Shown piece after piece: positions 62,362 to 64,000 of a stretch of DNA of 64,000 nucleotides (positions within the stretch are counted from its first letter, which is position 1; each line of letters opens with the position of its first letter). This DNA is from Hypomesus transpacificus (taxonomy: Eukaryota > Chordata > Actinopteri > Osmeriformes > Osmeridae). Where the stretch lies: NCBI RefSeq assembly GCF_021917145.1, contig NC_061078.1, positions 4,942,039 through 5,006,038 of the forward strand, read 5' to 3'. The translations under genes were made by a program, and so were the position numbers. The notes under the pieces were generated by a model. It worked only from the letters and a program-made list of their open reading frames with translations, was not told where the DNA came from and searched no databases.

Positions 62362-63300
62362 GACAGCTATTTTGGAAACATGTTTGTGTGTTTGTATGTG
62401 AGGATTCATCTCTCTAACCCCCCCGACCCTCTCTGTACCCGTGTCAGGGTTGAGACTGGCTCGTGTACAAAGCCATTTTCTGACCTCTGGCTGCATCTGT
62501 CAGCACTGGACTGAGGGCAGTGGGGGGGTTGGGGGCCCACTCTGACTCAGACTGTGCCCTCCCTAGGCTGGCACAGGGAGTGGGGGGGGAGGGGGGTGTA
62601 CAGTAGCCTGGGGCGGCCTCAGACTGTGGAACACTGAGACCCAGAGGGACCTGAGTGTACCAAGGTTCACGTAGCCTTCATCTGCCACTAATGTTGGCTG
62701 AAATGTATTGTTAGCAAACACGGAGATGTGCATGTATAGGTATGGTTGTTCAAAGACAGCTGTTTAACACGCACTCATTCAAAGACAAACAAATAAGCAC
62801 ACAAACGTGTTGTTTGGAGAGTAAGGCGTGCTTCTTTACACAAAGGCGTCTGTTAACATACAGGCTGTTATTTCAAATCTGGCAGGCATAAGATGAACCT
62901 CTGGTGTTACTCACGGTTGGCTGCAGCCTTCCATGTGTCATGAGTGTTTACAATATTTTCTCCGCTGAGTCTGTATGTGGGATGCCCAAGGTACGTTTCA
63001 AACAATAGCATCTACCACAATCCAAAAGAGGACATGCCATCATTTGGTCAATTACGACAGTTAACACAGCATTATACAGACAAAACACATGGCATTTTCT
63101 TTGTCTACTACACAACAATAATGAAATAGAAGGTTACAGGCTAATCACTTGATGAGATCAGCTGAAATAGGCATTTTTTCATGTTCGGTATGGTTGTGTC
63201 AAGAACAACGCAGGGTGTGAGGAGAGATATAGAAGCTGTCTGCTCAGAAAGCCTATCATCAGACTGGTGCTCATGAAGGCAACGTGAGAAAACACACACA
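55103..63300. other. Region upstream of cplx3 without a recognised gene
   Basis: About 8 kb of mixed unique DNA with CA/GT microsatellites (for example 59719-59738, 59945-59965, 62332-62357), C or G runs (59181-59194, 59739-59753, 61565-61575) and GA-rich patches. Open frames at 57299-57781 and 60759-61223 have no recognisable motif or convincing splice context. The cplx3 promoter should lie in the first few hundred bases. Confidence 0.55.
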
Positions 63301-63770
63301 CACATACACACATAAACAAGCCCAGGCTTGCTAATCCAGTCCTCAGTGTTAATGTCTCTGACTCATGCAGAGTCATTAAAGCATCTCCTTCCTCTGCCTG
63401 CGGCCCACTGCTGCAGCCGGCGGCTCTTAGACCCATCTCATCCTCGTCCTCCACGTCCTGCTACACCTCAGTCTCTGACGGCTTCATCACTCCGTCGGCA
63501 GGGCCTGAACTGGAGGGAGATTTAGAGGGCAACAGGAACCGGGATATGAGGGTGGGGCGGGCGAAGAGGGGGTGGCGAGGGAGCAATGGTGGTTCCCGCT
63601 CGGAGAGATGTGTATTGGCACCGCCGCCACACCCCCCCCCGTTCCATGCCTCTCAAACAGACAGACAGTGGGCAAGGGGCGGGAGCCTGGGAGTGGGAGG
63701 TGGGGGGTTGGGGGATGGCGGTGGGTGGTGGGGAAATGTCACGGAGCCGAATGCAAATGTGGCCTGACAA
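63301..63770 (+). other. Candidate unassigned coding segment, low confidence
   Basis: One plus-strand frame stays open for about 150 codons and reads like Ser/Thr-rich disordered protein in part (SSSSSTSCYTSVSDGFITPS, then GPELEGDLEGN). A possible acceptor (catgcag) precedes 63371. The opposite strand is also partly open in this GC-rich stretch, so it may be non-coding. I do not recognise the product and no clear donor site closes the exon. Confidence 0.2.
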
Positions 63771-64000
63771 GCGGTGCAGAAAACATGTTCTCTCTGACTC
63801 GGGGAACCTTGATATTTCACAAAGTCAAACGAACATGTCCCCGAGGGCTCCAAAAGGGTTATTTAAAGAGGGACCCTGAAAAACAGCCGTCCCAGGTTGC
63901 GTCACTGGATAGGGTTTGTTCGGGCTGTTTTCGCCCTCATTTCCTCCTCGCACCCTATCCCTCACCTCATCCTCTCTTGTATCTGTCAATCCCTCCTCTC

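Overview
The window is nuclear DNA from a ray-finned (teleost) fish. The evidence is spliced vertebrate genes with GT-AG introns, very long GA/GT microsatellites, an intact fish-type Tc1 element, a 5'-truncated LINE and several copies of a tRNA-derived SINE. I cannot name the species. All gene calls come from reading exons by eye and comparing them with family sequences I remember; no search was run.

Layout from left to right: lrrc49 (minus, 1-13262, 3' half beyond the left edge); a 6.4 kb spacer holding a complete Tc1 element (13741-15401), a broken LINE (about 15735-17060) and a SINE; larp6 (plus, 20138-23447); tm2d3 (minus, 28937-26889); tars3 (minus, 35856-29717, 19 exons); ulk3 (plus, 36597-43490, 16 exons); intronless gas1 (minus, 48395-47643); cplx3 (minus, 55102-51695); then about 9 kb upstream of cplx3 with no gene I can recognise.

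Three pairs are neighbours in human on chromosome 15: LARP6/LRRC49 (15q23), TM2D3/TARS3 (15q26.3) and ULK3/CPLX3 (15q24). The window therefore looks like a rearranged piece of that ancestral linkage group, with gas1 (human 9q) lying between ulk3 and cplx3. The genes do not form one pathway: a tubulin-polyglutamylase/ciliary subunit, a collagen-mRNA binding protein, a TM2 membrane protein, a cytosolic threonyl-tRNA synthetase, an autophagy/Hedgehog kinase, a GPI-anchored Hedgehog co-receptor and a ribbon-synapse complexin. Two pairs are divergent: lrrc49/larp6, and tars3/ulk3 with 740 bp between start codons.

The reading frames of larp6, tm2d3, tars3, ulk3, gas1 and cplx3 close cleanly with all exon phases agreeing. 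In contrast, the two most 3' lrrc49 exons in the window carry three one-base gains, all in C runs of the coding strand. This is either local assembly error or real decay. Other points of interest are a minisatellite next to an lrrc49 exon that carries extra splice-donor-like sites, a perfect RFX X-box upstream of lrrc49, and the in-frame open extension upstream of the larp6 start. I found no evidence of a wholly new biological system here.
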